Shown here: in pieces, positions 1 through 60,152 of the stretch
Layout: every line of letters begins with the position of its first letter
How positions within the stretch are numbered: the stretch's first letter is position 1
Source of the DNA: Chrysogorgia sp. JL179-B06
Taxonomy: Eukaryota > Cnidaria > Anthozoa > Scleralcyonacea > Chrysogorgiidae
NCBI GenBank assembly: GCA_035772405.1
Contig: JAYKKM010000147.1
Coordinates: 767,001 to 831,000 of the forward strand
Length of the DNA: 64,000 nucleotides
Reading direction: 5' to 3'
The notes under the pieces: generated by a model
Seen by the model: only the letters and a program-made list of their open reading frames with translations
What the model was told of the DNA's origin: nothing
The model's database searches: none
Position numbers and translations under genes: made by a program

Positions 1-459
1 CTAAATAATAAATATAATAAATATTATACTAAATTTGTTGGTTTTTGTGTGTTGTATATGCCAAAAAGAATAATATTCGGAGCACCCAGTACGATAATTT
101 TCAGAGCACTCAGTACGATAGTCGAAACACAGTATCCAAACACTATTTTATAAAATAATCACAGATAGACAAGATCACTATATAAACTTTATGTGTTGCA
201 TACACTATTAAATAACAAATATAAAATTGCTGACTTAAACCACATGCTGACTCTTAAACCACATGCCGAAACCAACGAAATATAAACAACAAAATATATA
301 GCCAGGTGTGAAATTGTCTAACCTGAGACGGAGGGGTAAAGATAAACTCCTTTAGCATTGGTTTGAAGAAGTACTCGCCAGGAACCTAGACGTTAACACG
401 TTAAAAAAACTATATATAACAGGATACAACGCATTTTAAAACGGAAAGTTAACGCATGA
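1..459. other. Gene-free stretch at left edge
   Basis: AT-rich sequence with a short imperfect repeat (GAGCAC-CAGTACGATA twice near 78-122). No exon or element end is recognised. It is probably NOMO intron, because the last visible exon ends in a donor site. Confidence 0.4.
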
Positions 460-559
460 ATGCAGTCTACGGGAGAGGAAGGAAGCAAGCAACAACACAA
501 AAACTATCGCAACACACTTTCTCAAATATTATTAATGATAATAATTCATACACGCAAAA

Positions 560-1160
560 ACAAAGGAAATCAACTCCATGGTGGACGATTTGAACTCGCA
601 GGAAAATTTTACATAAATTTGGCCAACTTTCATATCAATTTTCTCTCAAAATACAGGTTCTTTGAGAAGCAGAAGTGAAGAGCTCGTCCTCCGACTTCAA
701 AACACCTCGAAGATTATTAAAAATCTCAATTTCGCCTCAGTGTTTTGAAATCAGGAACTCTTACAAATCGACAACTCTAAAAGGTTGGTGTACACTGCCA
801 AAATAGTGTGGAGGAGGACGTTTCGAGCAACGTCCCTTCGTGAAAGAAATGTACAGTGATTACACTCGTGTTTGAATTATATTATAGCTCAAATCATTAA
901 TAATTCATGAGCTGAAAACAAATGAAATCAGCACCGAGACGGTGGTTTGGATATCAGAGGAAGAAATTACATAAATTAAGCCAACATTCACCTCGATTTT
1001 CTCTTAAAATACTGATTGAAACACTTGGAAGAGTGTTTAATCAGGATATCCAAACACCTCGACGTTTTTTAAAAAACCTCGGCTTCGCCTCGGTTTTCAA
1101 CAAACGTCTCGGTGTTTGGATATCCTGATGAAACACTCTTCCTCGTGTTTCATATATTTA
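560..1160. repeat. Foldback interspersed repeat, copies at about 560-740 and 905-1160
   Basis: Two related blocks share ATTTTACATAAATTxGCCAAC and ATTTTCTCTxAAAATAC. The second holds inverted arms (GGATATCCAAACACC near 1042 and its complement near 1115) around a core with CCTCGGCTTCGCCTCGG. Related copies are at 6160-6620, 22810-22990 and 25800-26015. Confidence 0.6.
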
Positions 1161-2159
1161 TATCTCAATTCAATTTCAATCTCTTATAAAGCGATATTTA
1201 AACCATTATCTCACTACCCTATCTCAATGCGTCCTAAATGCGGGCCGAGGAAAAAGTGAAGCAAACATGGCGAACTTGTACGTCAGTTTCAGTCCCCTAC
1301 GCGGTTTTGTACGTCAGTTTCAGTCTCCCACGCAACTTTTCTATTTTTCTCAACTTTTTTGTTCATTTCGAAAACATACACAAAACATAATATCAAGAGA
1401 CAGAAATGAAACAATATTTCAAATTTATATTACCAACATCACGCCGAGTATTTTTACAGCAACAAATTGTATTACACAAAATGAGGAAAGTCCTCAAAAA
1501 ATTCTTGAGAAAAAAATAGGTTAACGAGATCACTGGATCTACCTCGTACCATATGGTAACTTACCAAATTAGAGAATATCAACGATTCATTTTCTGACGT
1601 GATCCTGTTTTGGCGAAAGTTGCTACCACTTAATGAAACTAGGACTCCAGATAAAAGCGTTTTTGTGTCATCTAAAATCTAAGAAAATATTTTTTGTCAC
1701 AAATGCGAACTAAATATACATTGATGGTTATTACATACGAACTGACAATAATATACACAGAAAATAAGCATAATATTCAGCAGTAACATGCAAAACATGA
1801 ATTAATGTTCAACCAAAACAGCCACCTTAATTTCTATTTTTCCTAATTTTATAGCTTTGAAATGTCCTTTTTTCTCTTGAATTGGATCCAGAATGTATCC
1901 TTCTTTTGAAGCTGACTAAAAACATAAAAGCATATAATATTTTAGTAATTTTACCATGTAAGAAAGTACAGAGGATACTATAACAGAGAAGGCATGTTGT
2001 CCCCAGGGCCTTACGGGTCTCAATTATATTTTTTCCGAAGTGAGTGTGAAACAATTGATACTGGAAATTGCTGGAGATAGTATGTCTGTTGTGGACTCTA
2101 TGAACCTCGTAATTCAAATATATGACTAATTGACTTAGTAAGTTAGTATGAAGGTTAAA

Positions 2160-2640
2160 AGGATTTATGGCGAAGGAAAATTTCGAGTGTTGGAATACAT
2201 ACATTTTAAGACCAAACCGGGACCAGTTGCGAAAAATGCAACTTCAAGGCCTTCCGGCTGGAATTGAACCCGGGACCCTGCGATGCTAGTGCAGTGCTCT
2301 GACCACTGAGCTACGGAAGCCGTTGCCGAGAGCCTAGTCGTGGAAATGCCAGGATAAGATTCTGGGTATATTATAGGTAATATTTGGCATTTCACTCGAT
2401 CAAACTACATGTTGAACGGATTTATGGTGAAGGAAAATTTCGAGTGTTGGAATACATACATTTTAAGACCAAACCGGGACCAGTTGCGAAAAATGCAACT
2501 TCAAGGCCTTCCGGCAAAGGCACCGCTTTCTCCTCAATTATTTTTAAGACCCTGAGTGGTAGTCCGACCCAGGATTTAAACCTGTGTCTCGCAGCTCATA
2601 GACATGTGTGGTAACCACTAGACCACAACAGCTGGTATAA
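2160..2640 (-). repeat. Pair of tRNA-headed SINEs
   Basis: A direct repeat of about 95 bp (2160-2255 and 2418-2513) carries the same SINE body. Next to each body, on the minus strand, is a tRNA-like head. Head 2248-2325 has A box TAGCTCAGTGGT, B box GGGTTCAATTCC and an Ala(AGC)-like loop. Head 2570-2635 has A box TGGTCTAGTGGTT and B box GGTTTAAATCC. Acceptor stems are imperfect, so these are SINE promoters rather than tRNA genes. Confidence 0.65.
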
Positions 2641-2870
2641 CTGGTATATTGGTCCACTTTTACAGCTGTAGAAACAACACACACACCGGAAACAGTACAT
2701 TCTTCATAACCGGAAGAACCTGCTTCGCGACGTCAAATTATCGAGCAAATACGTTTGTTCCTTGATACTATATAATGTGAGTTCTACGTTTAATCCAACC
2801 TCTCTTTGTGTTTATTTTTTCTCATTCGAATATCAAATGGTGGGCAGTGACAGCGCGGAATTACAAAATT

Positions 2871-3352
2871 ACTCCACCCCCAAAAACAAGTGTTGCTTAA
2901 ATGAAAGTTTGTCGCCTTACATTACATGAGAATGGGTATTAGTTTTCTTTTAATCGTTTTAGTTTTATAGAAATTTTTGGCTTTGTTTATCGTATTTTGG
3001 CGGTCGCTCCCATTAATTTTTGATTTCATTGAGTAATAGAAACCCTTCACAATAGCATGACAATAACGTGGTCTTAGTCTATTGTACAGGATTTCTATTC
3101 ACGCTATTGTGAAGGATTTCTTTTCAAAGTGTTTCTATCACTCAATGATATCAAAAATTAATGGGAGCTACCGTATTCGCCCGCAATCAGAACAAAAAAT
3201 GGCGGCCTTCCATTTACAAAAATACGATAAACAAAACCAAATTTCTCTAAAACTAAAACGATTAGAAGAAAACTAATACCCATTCTCATGTAAGACGACA
3301 AAGAACTTTCATTTAAGCAACACTTGTTTTTGGGGGTGGAGTGTCCCTTTAA
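2871..3352. mobile_element. Foldback MITE, TTAAAGGGACACTCC family, copy 1
   Basis: Long inverted arms: ACTCCACCCCCAAAAACAAG at 2871 returns as its complement near 3320-3343, followed by GTCCCT and TTAA. The centre has CAATAGCATGACAATAACGTG with an inverted partner. Relatives are at 19862-20220 and 45929-46200. The left outer TTAAAGGGAC is lost or diverged. Confidence 0.7.
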
Positions 3353-3718
3353 AGATAAAATAAGCAAAGTTCTCGCACGAGTTTCCGCATGACATTTGGC
3401 GTAATTATTATTTGAATGATTTATAGTTGCAAAAACTGGAGAGGGAAGGAAAAGTGGAGCTTTGATCGCAATAATACGTTAATGAATGAGATATGTTAAT
3501 GAATGTGATAATGATATTATGTTTGGATATAACGGATGATACTCACTAAGTCATATTTTAAATTACCATGGAGAGGACCAACCCTAAAGATTAATTTTGG
3601 AAAGTAATAAATGAATGATTTTAATATTTAAACTGGGAAATGGCATTTTTAATAACAATAATCCATTACGAAAATTATCGAACAAGCACGAATTGATTTC
3701 GATAACAGTTATATTCAC

Positions 3719-54352
<50,634 letters not shown>

Positions 54353-54419
54353 CTAGAATTTAAAACAGTTAATTCTGTGCGTTGACAACAGAGGCTAAAT
54401 CAGGCAACAAGATGTTCTT

Positions 54420-54638
54420 TAAGGCCTATCTACACGATACGATTCATCGTATACGATTGTCATTCTGGCGTACATTGTCGTATACGATTGTCGTACTGGC
54501 GTATGCAATTGTTTGTACACGACATAATTCTTGTTGATGATTCAATGGCGAATGTTGACACGCGTGTACAGTTTGATCACATACACCAAGATCACAATCG
54601 TATACGACAAATCGTATCGTGTAGATCGGCCTTTAAGG
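54420..54638. mobile_element. Short MITE with AAGGCCxATCTACACGATAC ends
   Basis: AAGGCCTATCTACACGATAC at the left returns as GTATCGTGTAGATCGGCCTT at the right. The interior repeats CGTATACGATTGTC. Confidence 0.8.
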
Positions 54639-54639
54639 G

Positions 54640-55560
54640 TGTTCGAACGTATTTAGATTTGCAGACATACAGTATATCCGTTGCTAAGGAAGCTAATAAA
54701 AATTGCCATATAATTTCAGATGTAAGGCTCCATCAAGAACTGTCTTGATGTGTAGTCTCTTTGTGTATGTGGTATAGATGGGCAAAGCTCTTTCGTTTGG
54801 TAATGTCATATGATGACCTGGCATGACGTCATTGAAATACGAAAATTCCCATAATCTTCAACGGTTTTTAAGATAAATTAATTTTTCACATGTGATTAGA
54901 ATCTGGACGAACAAAAGTACCCTAGGATTTTAAGAATTTTCAAAAAGTAACTGGGATATTGAATTTTTAAGTCAATAAACAATAAAATTTTCATAACTTC
55001 GTTTTTATTTAAATTATCAATAAATCCATATGTACTTTTTTGTAGGAAGTAATTTAGGTTTATATGACACTAAAAATGTAGCATAATGTCAAAAATGACG
55101 AAAATTATAGTTTTGTGTTTGTCGATGACGTCATGGAACATCATCAAATTACGTCAACAGACGAAAGAAGTTTGCCTTTTGGTTAAACCAAAATATTTTG
55201 GAATATGTAGGCAAACGTCTTTATACCTTGAATTTAGTGTCCACTCACGAAGTATGTTAGGCGCTAAATGACCTGTCCTTAGCAACCGGTTGTCTAGCAA
55301 CGGAATAAATCCGAACACCTTACTTAGCTAAATGTACTGTCCTGACTACTGTACTGTACAAATACTGTAATTATTATATAGCTGCTAGTAGGATATGATC
55401 TACTGTATCTCGCAATTTGATTGGCCCCTCTACTACTAGGCCATCACCTCATATCCTAGCAGTAGATAAAGATGGCGGCATGTTTTTTTAGGCCGAAAAA
55501 AGCTGAAATCGATGAGGTTTTATAAAAAAAAAACCCGAACTGACTAAGTGATTGGCTATA
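54640..55560. other. Gene-free stretch between NOMO exon and viral-type cluster
   Basis: No exon seen. A small inverted repeat (CTGCTAGTAGGATATG and CATATCCTAGCAG) lies at 55380-55466. Confidence 0.45.
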
Positions 55561-55566
55561 TAATAA

Positions 55567-55634
55567 AACAATTATACCATTCTCTCTAGTCGTATATGAG
55601 CTCATAAACGACTAGAGCTCATGGTGTAATTGTT
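55567..55634. repeat. Hairpin-forming inverted repeat
   Basis: ACAATTATACCAT...CTCTAGTCGT pairs with ACGACTAGAG...ATGGTGTAATTGT across a short centre containing GAGCTC. Confidence 0.7.
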
Positions 55635-55755
55635 AATTATCAGGTGATCTGAGTGTGACGAAACCTTAAAGGACTGCGACTAAATGCAAAATAGAAATCC
55701 ACTTTTGAATTTTAAATTGACAATATCTCGCGAAATATTGCATCATGGTAAAAAA

Positions 55756-55882
55756 TAGTACTGCAAGCGTTTCAAAACAAATAGTACTGCAAACGTTTCA
55801 TAACAAATAGTACTGCAAACGTTTCATAACAAATAGTACTTCAAACGTTTCATAACAAATAGTACTGCAAACGTTTCATAAC
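55756..55882. repeat. Five 26-bp direct repeats
   Basis: Unit TAGTACTGCAAACGTTTCAT plus AACAAA, five near-identical copies, ending directly at the palindrome. Iteron-like in layout; function unknown. Confidence 0.88.
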
Positions 55883-55883
55883 A

Positions 55884-56050
55884 GTAGTATAGTAAGTAGG
55901 GCTGCGAGCTCAATCGACCTCAACTGTGAATATAAACACCAAAACGTCACCAAATTTGGCCAAGTCACGACTCGACAAATTTGGCAATGTTTTGGTATTT
56001 ATATTCACGATTGACGTCGAATAAGCTCGCAGCCCTACTTACTATACTAC
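55884..56050. repeat. 167-bp imperfect palindrome
   Basis: Two arms of about 83 bp begin GTAGTATAGTAAGTAGGGCT; the first 27 bases match exactly and the rest match with scattered changes. It may be a MITE, or a terminal structure of the neighbouring viral-type element. Confidence 0.85.
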
Positions 56051-56258
56051 TACAGCGGTCGTTAATTTGGCTTGACACACCCCTCTCCACCGATTAATGT
56101 CAAACACACACTCGTGAAACAATACTGAATTTATACCAAACCACATTTCAGTCAAGTTTAAAAATAGTCGTTTCAACATTTTCACAAATTTGTGTCGCTT
56201 CAAAATTTTCACGCTTTTTTTTGACCGACACGTTTCCAATTCACGCGCGAAAAAAAAC

Positions 56259-56282
56259 CACTAGATTTTGATTCTAGTGGTG
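56259..56282. terminator. Short hairpin downstream of the minus-strand cluster
   Basis: ACCACTAGA, loop ATTTTG, TTCTAGTGGT-type stem of about nine pairs, about 85 bp past the stop of the last minus-strand gene. A possible transcript-end structure, by position only. Confidence 0.3.
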
Positions 56283-56365
56283 ATGTTTATCCAAATGGAT
56301 AGCGAAATGGCGCTCTTTTGATTGGCTAACAACATTGACTAACAAATAGCCAGTTGTTTCGCGAA

Positions 56366-56878
56366 TTAGTCCGCTTGCTCACTATTTTCAGTGTTTACCA
56401 CCTCACTTCTAAAGTGGTGATCGTACACATATTTCGACGTTGTGATTCCTCCCGACAACAAGCCTAAGAAAGGTATGTATGGCGTCACAACCGCGACAAT
56501 GCTCTCGACGTCTTTTTTTAATAATGGGTCTTTTTGCAACTCGTCATTTAGTTCGTCAGGGTTTTCTATAGCGTTCAACCCATCCAGTAAGCTAGCGAAT
56601 TTGCTGATTAACAAGTCGGTGAGAAAAGCGTTTGCAATTTCCATTCTCTTCAACTCATATTGGCGCCATATCTTGTCGATAACCTTTGCGGACGCTTTTT
56701 TAATGTACGCTTCAGATTGACTTACCACACCGTCGCCAGACAGTCTAATAAGTTCGGCTCTCCTAACGTCAATGTTGTCTTCCACAGTCGAAGTGTCATC
56801 AGCGTCCTCGACTAATTCCTCAATCGTGGGATTTTCTTCACTTTTGCGTTTCACCATCACGCTATTACTTATACCCAT
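56366..56878 (-). CDS. Unknown 170-aa protein of the Polinton-like element
   Basis: I do not recognise this protein. It starts with ATG at 56878, 3 bp after the ATPase stop; a second Met (residue 8) at 56857 is possible. Residues 10-40 are acidic (EENPTIEELVEDADD), about 60-115 look helical with charged and hydrophobic periodicity, and 127-150 are hydrophobic and Gly/Pro-containing (TPYIPFLGLLSGG), perhaps one membrane-contacting segment. It is the last gene of the minus-strand run, tightly linked to the ATPase and capsid genes, so it is probably a virion or assembly protein by context only. Confidence 0.7.
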   Translation of the reverse strand: MGISNSVMVKRKSEENPTIEELVEDADDTSTVEDNIDVRRAELIRLSGDGVVSQSEAYIKKASAKVIDKIWRQYELKRMEIANAFLTDLLISKFASLLDGLNAIENPDELNDELQKDPLLKKDVESIVAVVTPYIPFLGLLSGGITTSKYVYDHHFRSEVVNTENSEQAD

Positions 56879-56881
56879 ATT

Positions 56882-57481
56882 TTATTGCGGAATAACAACT
56901 TCGTGACTGTATGGGTAGCGCAGTGAGATTTCAAGTCTAGCGTACTTATTATTTTTTAATGCGGTCACAATCGCCGACGATTTTTCTCTGCTAATGTTTC
57001 CAAGGTAATCGTCGATAACGACCTTCATATCACTCCTACTTGGGCAGTAGAAGCAAACGAGCTTACTAATATTTTCTCTGTACGGTTTTGCGATCGACGT
57101 CAGTTGTTGTGTGATGACAATAACGCTCAACATAAAATGTCGCGCACTAAAAGCTAAGTTGACTAATTGACTAGTCCTATTCTTAACATCTTGAGAGCTC
57201 GCACAGTCGTCCAACACAATCAGAGTGTTAGTGCCTTTAAAAACATTTGTTACACACTTGAGAACAGTGTCAACACTATCCTGTGTGCAGTCTATCGCTA
57301 ACACGTCAGGGTCACGCACATATTTCCAATCTTGATACGCTTTGTTCCACTCGAAAGTAGGACAAATCAACACAATGTAGTCAAATTTACTAAAGTACTC
57401 AGATTCCAATGTTTCCAGTAAATAATGCGTCTTACCACAAGCTGTCATACCAACAATTAACATATTAAACGGAGTCTCCAT
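56882..57481 (-). CDS. A32/FtsK-type genome-packaging ATPase
   Basis: A 199-aa P-loop ATPase. Walker A G11-M-T-A-C-G-K-T18; Walker B TLIVLDDC at about 86-93; a Gln pair in VITQQLTS (about 122-129), the usual sensor position of A32-like packaging ATPases. Length is typical for Polinton/adintovirus and virophage ATPases (about 200-250 aa). It would pump viral DNA into preformed capsids. It lies 15 bp after the capsid gene, as expected for the conserved morphogenesis block. ATG at 57481 is the first in frame and leaves Walker A near the N-terminus, as is normal for the family. The frame is fully intact. Confidence 0.88.
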   Translation of the reverse strand: METPFNMLIVGMTACGKTHYLLETLESEYFSKFDYIVLICPTFEWNKAYQDWKYVRDPDVLAIDCTQDSVDTVLKCVTNVFKGTNTLIVLDDCASSQDVKNRTSQLVNLAFSARHFMLSVIVITQQLTSIAKPYRENISKLVCFYCPSRSDMKVVIDDYLGNISREKSSAIVTALKNNKYARLEISLRYPYSHEVVIPQ

Positions 57482-57496
57482 TAACTCACGTTTGAT

Positions 57497-58735
57497 TTAA
57501 TACTGGATTGATTGCAACCCATTGTTCATAAAGTTGACCAACCCATCACTTATCACAAACACCCTGCACATGACATTTGCGGTCGTCGCTTTCTTCGTGA
57601 TTTCAAGAAGCACGCCGGATTGTGTGTTTACAATGTTCTTACCAGTGGCGACATTGCGATTATCTTGAACGCTCCTCAAGTCGATGACTAACGCAAAGCC
57701 ATCTTTATAGAACTTCTGTATGGTCATGAACTGAGCGTGTTCTTCACCCAACCCAAACAATCGTTTCGCTTCCGCATAGAACTTCGACTTCGGAATGCCT
57801 TGTGAGTACACACTATTCGGCACACCTTCGATTGTGACTCTAACACTCTCAATATTTGGATAAAGAAACTCCTCACTGTCTGTTCGCGCCTTATTCGTGA
57901 ATAGCAACACAATTGCCTTCATGCTTTTTCTTGGAAGATTAACATTCTCATTCACAATGGTCGTGCCTTTGTCCCATTCGGTGATTTTCATCAACGTAAC
58001 GTGCTCATATGACAAACTACGACCACTTGCGTAGCCCGACGCTATTTCGTCAGCGAGCTCCTGGTTATCAATCGTTTCATACTCAAGCTCGAGGTTCTCC
58101 AGAGTGTACCCACCCACAGCGCTACCGGATTGTGCCACCATGATGTCTGTGGCCTTCGGAAGTGTGATCACATACTGCAAGTTGTTGTTCATGCTAAAAG
58201 GAGCGTACAACCCATGGTCGTTCATGATTTTACCAAGCTTAATCCGCTGCTTCGTCCCAATCACACCAAACATCAACGCGTCACTAACTTTAGCGACGTT
58301 CCCACTCGTCGCACCACTGTCATCCTTAGAAATTAGCTTTCTCAAGTTCTCACCACCAACACCATAGTCAATCATTTGGTCTCGCGCAGTGACACTCTCC
58401 CAAAGGTCGCGATAAACACCAGTGTAATTTTCCCCATTGTTGTCATACACAGTCTCCCCAGCTAGTCTCACAACAAGTTTCTCAACCAACAACTTGCTAA
58501 CATTGTTCAAGAACCAGCTTTTAGCGTTTGCGTTCTTAAAGTCGAACACTAAACCCAACGACCCAGGCACCAAACAGCTACTAACCTTGAGCTTTGGTAT
58601 GTCAACGTAAAGTTCCTCACCAGGACTAACTTTATTGGGGTTCAACGTGATTACGTGTTGCGTTCTCACCCCTTTTATGCCACCCATGGTCGCTCGTCTA
58701 AAACCAGGGCTCAACTCTGCTGACGTGACGTTCAT
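57497..58735 (-). CDS. Probable major capsid protein (double jelly-roll type)
   Basis: 412 aa, no signal peptide or membrane segment. It is rich in alternating hydrophobic beta-strand patterns, e.g. EELYVDIPKLKVSSCLVPG near residues 40-60, VEKLVVRLAG near 85-95, SVRVTIEGVPNSVYSQGIPK near 295-315, and VMCRVFVISDG near 390. The assignment rests on context (directly before the packaging ATPase in a cluster with integrase and penton-like genes), size and beta character; the fold itself cannot be proved by eye. The ATG at 58735 is supported by the relic at 11697-11918, which starts at the equivalent codon. It would form the icosahedral shell. Confidence 0.7.
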   Translation of the reverse strand: MNVTSAELSPGFRRATMGGIKGVRTQHVITLNPNKVSPGEELYVDIPKLKVSSCLVPGSLGLVFDFKNANAKSWFLNNVSKLLVEKLVVRLAGETVYDNNGENYTGVYRDLWESVTARDQMIDYGVGGENLRKLISKDDSGATSGNVAKVSDALMFGVIGTKQRIKLGKIMNDHGLYAPFSMNNNLQYVITLPKATDIMVAQSGSAVGGYTLENLELEYETIDNQELADEIASGYASGRSLSYEHVTLMKITEWDKGTTIVNENVNLPRKSMKAIVLLFTNKARTDSEEFLYPNIESVRVTIEGVPNSVYSQGIPKSKFYAEAKRLFGLGEEHAQFMTIQKFYKDGFALVIDLRSVQDNRNVATGKNIVNTQSGVLLEITKKATTANVMCRVFVISDGLVNFMNNGLQSIQY

Positions 58736-58757
58736 ATACTTTACATATGTTTTATCG

Positions 58758-60146
58758 CTACCGTTTTAGCTTGTAATAATCATAAGCAAACCACGCGAGT
58801 ACCACCGCGAGTACCCACAGATTCTGAGCCAACCATGCGAGACCCTTCGCACCCAACGTCAACGCATTGTAAACTAAATTAGCCAACCCAACAGCCCATG
58901 GACCCATCTTCGTGATTGCGTTCTTAACAGCCTGTGCGAATGACTTTGTGGCTTTAGCGCCTTTCGTAACAGCGGACCTCCCAGCGATAATAACAGTTGT
59001 CACAATTCCAGCTACTGAAATTGCCACAGCGCTCAACCCAACCATATTTTCTTTAGCCCATTTCTTGAATCTCTCTAACCTAGACAAGTCGTTGTTTCTG
59101 ACCTCGTCGACAATAATTTTATTAGCTTCTTCGTGTTCTGGTTTGAGACCTTCCTGAAGTCGTATGCTATCCGCTTTCAACTCAGCTGTCTCACTAGCAT
59201 TTTTATACCATCGTTCTTTCATTGGGTCAGTCTCGTTTAGAGCTTTCAAGCGGTATCTGTCGGCTGTGATTTCTAAAGCTTTTATCACCACGTCATTTGG
59301 ACCCACTGGATTCAATACGCCTGCGATTTCTCTCAACATTTGCTCTCCACCACCAACCTCAGACGTCGCATCGCTTAGCTCACTCTCTCGTGACTCCACC
59401 TCATTTTCAACCCTATCAGAAACGCTCGAAACAATAGCGTCTGTCAATTCTTCTGTTGGCGTTATATCCTCAGACCTCAACTGTGCGTCAACCACACCAC
59501 TTGACGTGTTTTTGTGTTCCTTTCCAGCTCGCTTGATGAGTTGTTTGAACTCTTTAACGACTTTAGCAGCTTCTTTTGCGTTGCTATACTGAAACGTCTT
59601 ACCTTGGTTCCTTGAGACAACAACTTTTACATCTCTAAACACAATACCGCTTTGCTTATCCCTCTTATCGAAAGTTATGGTTGACCCATCGATGAGTTCC
59701 TTTGAGTTCGGTCCATCTGACTTTCTAATGTCTAATCTTAGAGCGTTTTTGAAGAAGTCTTTTTTGTCCCTCGTTATTGCTGAGTTTATGGTTGGTCCAA
59801 GTCTCTCCGTGTTTGGTATGTCGTCTAAACCTATTTTGGAGCCTTCTGTTGGTGCTGCGGGGACTTTTATAGTCACCGTCTTACCGTCATCAACAAACGG
59901 CGTCTCTTTTTCTTTAACCCCTCTTTTATCCTGTTCGTCCTGCAATTTATTCACTCTCTCATACAATTTATCATACTTGACACGCTCGATGTCTGGCATG
60001 CCACCACCAACGTACTTTTTGTCAATTAAATTATAATCTCGAGTGAGTTTTTCGAGTTCGTCATTTATTTGATCGTCGGTGTACCTATCAAGTCTATTGA
60101 AGTCCTCCATCTCAATCTCGTCAAAACCTTCCCCACCTTCAGCCAT
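58758..60146 (-). CDS. Membrane-anchored structural-type protein of the element
   Basis: 462 aa, function not recognised. The N-terminal 330 residues are highly charged and probably largely helical or disordered (FDEIEMEDFNRLDRYTDDQI near the start; ESRESELSDATSEVGGGEQ near 260). Two hydrophobic C-terminal segments follow: about 368-389 (MVGLSAVAISVAGIVTTVII) and 443-458 (LWVLAVVLAWFAYDYY), with a Gly/Ala-rich amphipathic stretch between them. Encoded 6 bp after the integrase and 22 bp before the capsid gene. Polintons commonly have such a protein between integrase and capsid, thought to be a minor virion or membrane-active component; that role is inference here. Confidence 0.7.
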   Translation of the reverse strand: MAEGGEGFDEIEMEDFNRLDRYTDDQINDELEKLTRDYNLIDKKYVGGGMPDIERVKYDKLYERVNKLQDEQDKRGVKEKETPFVDDGKTVTIKVPAAPTEGSKIGLDDIPNTERLGPTINSAITRDKKDFFKNALRLDIRKSDGPNSKELIDGSTITFDKRDKQSGIVFRDVKVVVSRNQGKTFQYSNAKEAAKVVKEFKQLIKRAGKEHKNTSSGVVDAQLRSEDITPTEELTDAIVSSVSDRVENEVESRESELSDATSEVGGGEQMLREIAGVLNPVGPNDVVIKALEITADRYRLKALNETDPMKERWYKNASETAELKADSIRLQEGLKPEHEEANKIIVDEVRNNDLSRLERFKKWAKENMVGLSAVAISVAGIVTTVIIAGRSAVTKGAKATKSFAQAVKNAITKMGPWAVGLANLVYNALTLGAKGLAWLAQNLWVLAVVLAWFAYDYYKLKR

Positions 60147-60152
60147 ATTACA

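Noticed and set aside
2248..2325. Functional tRNA-Ala gene
   Set aside because: Acceptor and anticodon stems have mismatches, and the sequence is fused to a repeated SINE body.
56042..56239. 65-codon basic minus-strand frame beside the viral-type cluster
   Set aside because: Starts partly within the palindrome, is low complexity, and has no supporting homology.
58904..60036. Plus-strand frames opposite the 462-aa gene (58912-59157, 59164-59592, 59677-60036)
   Set aside because: Antisense frames created by codon bias of the real minus-strand gene.
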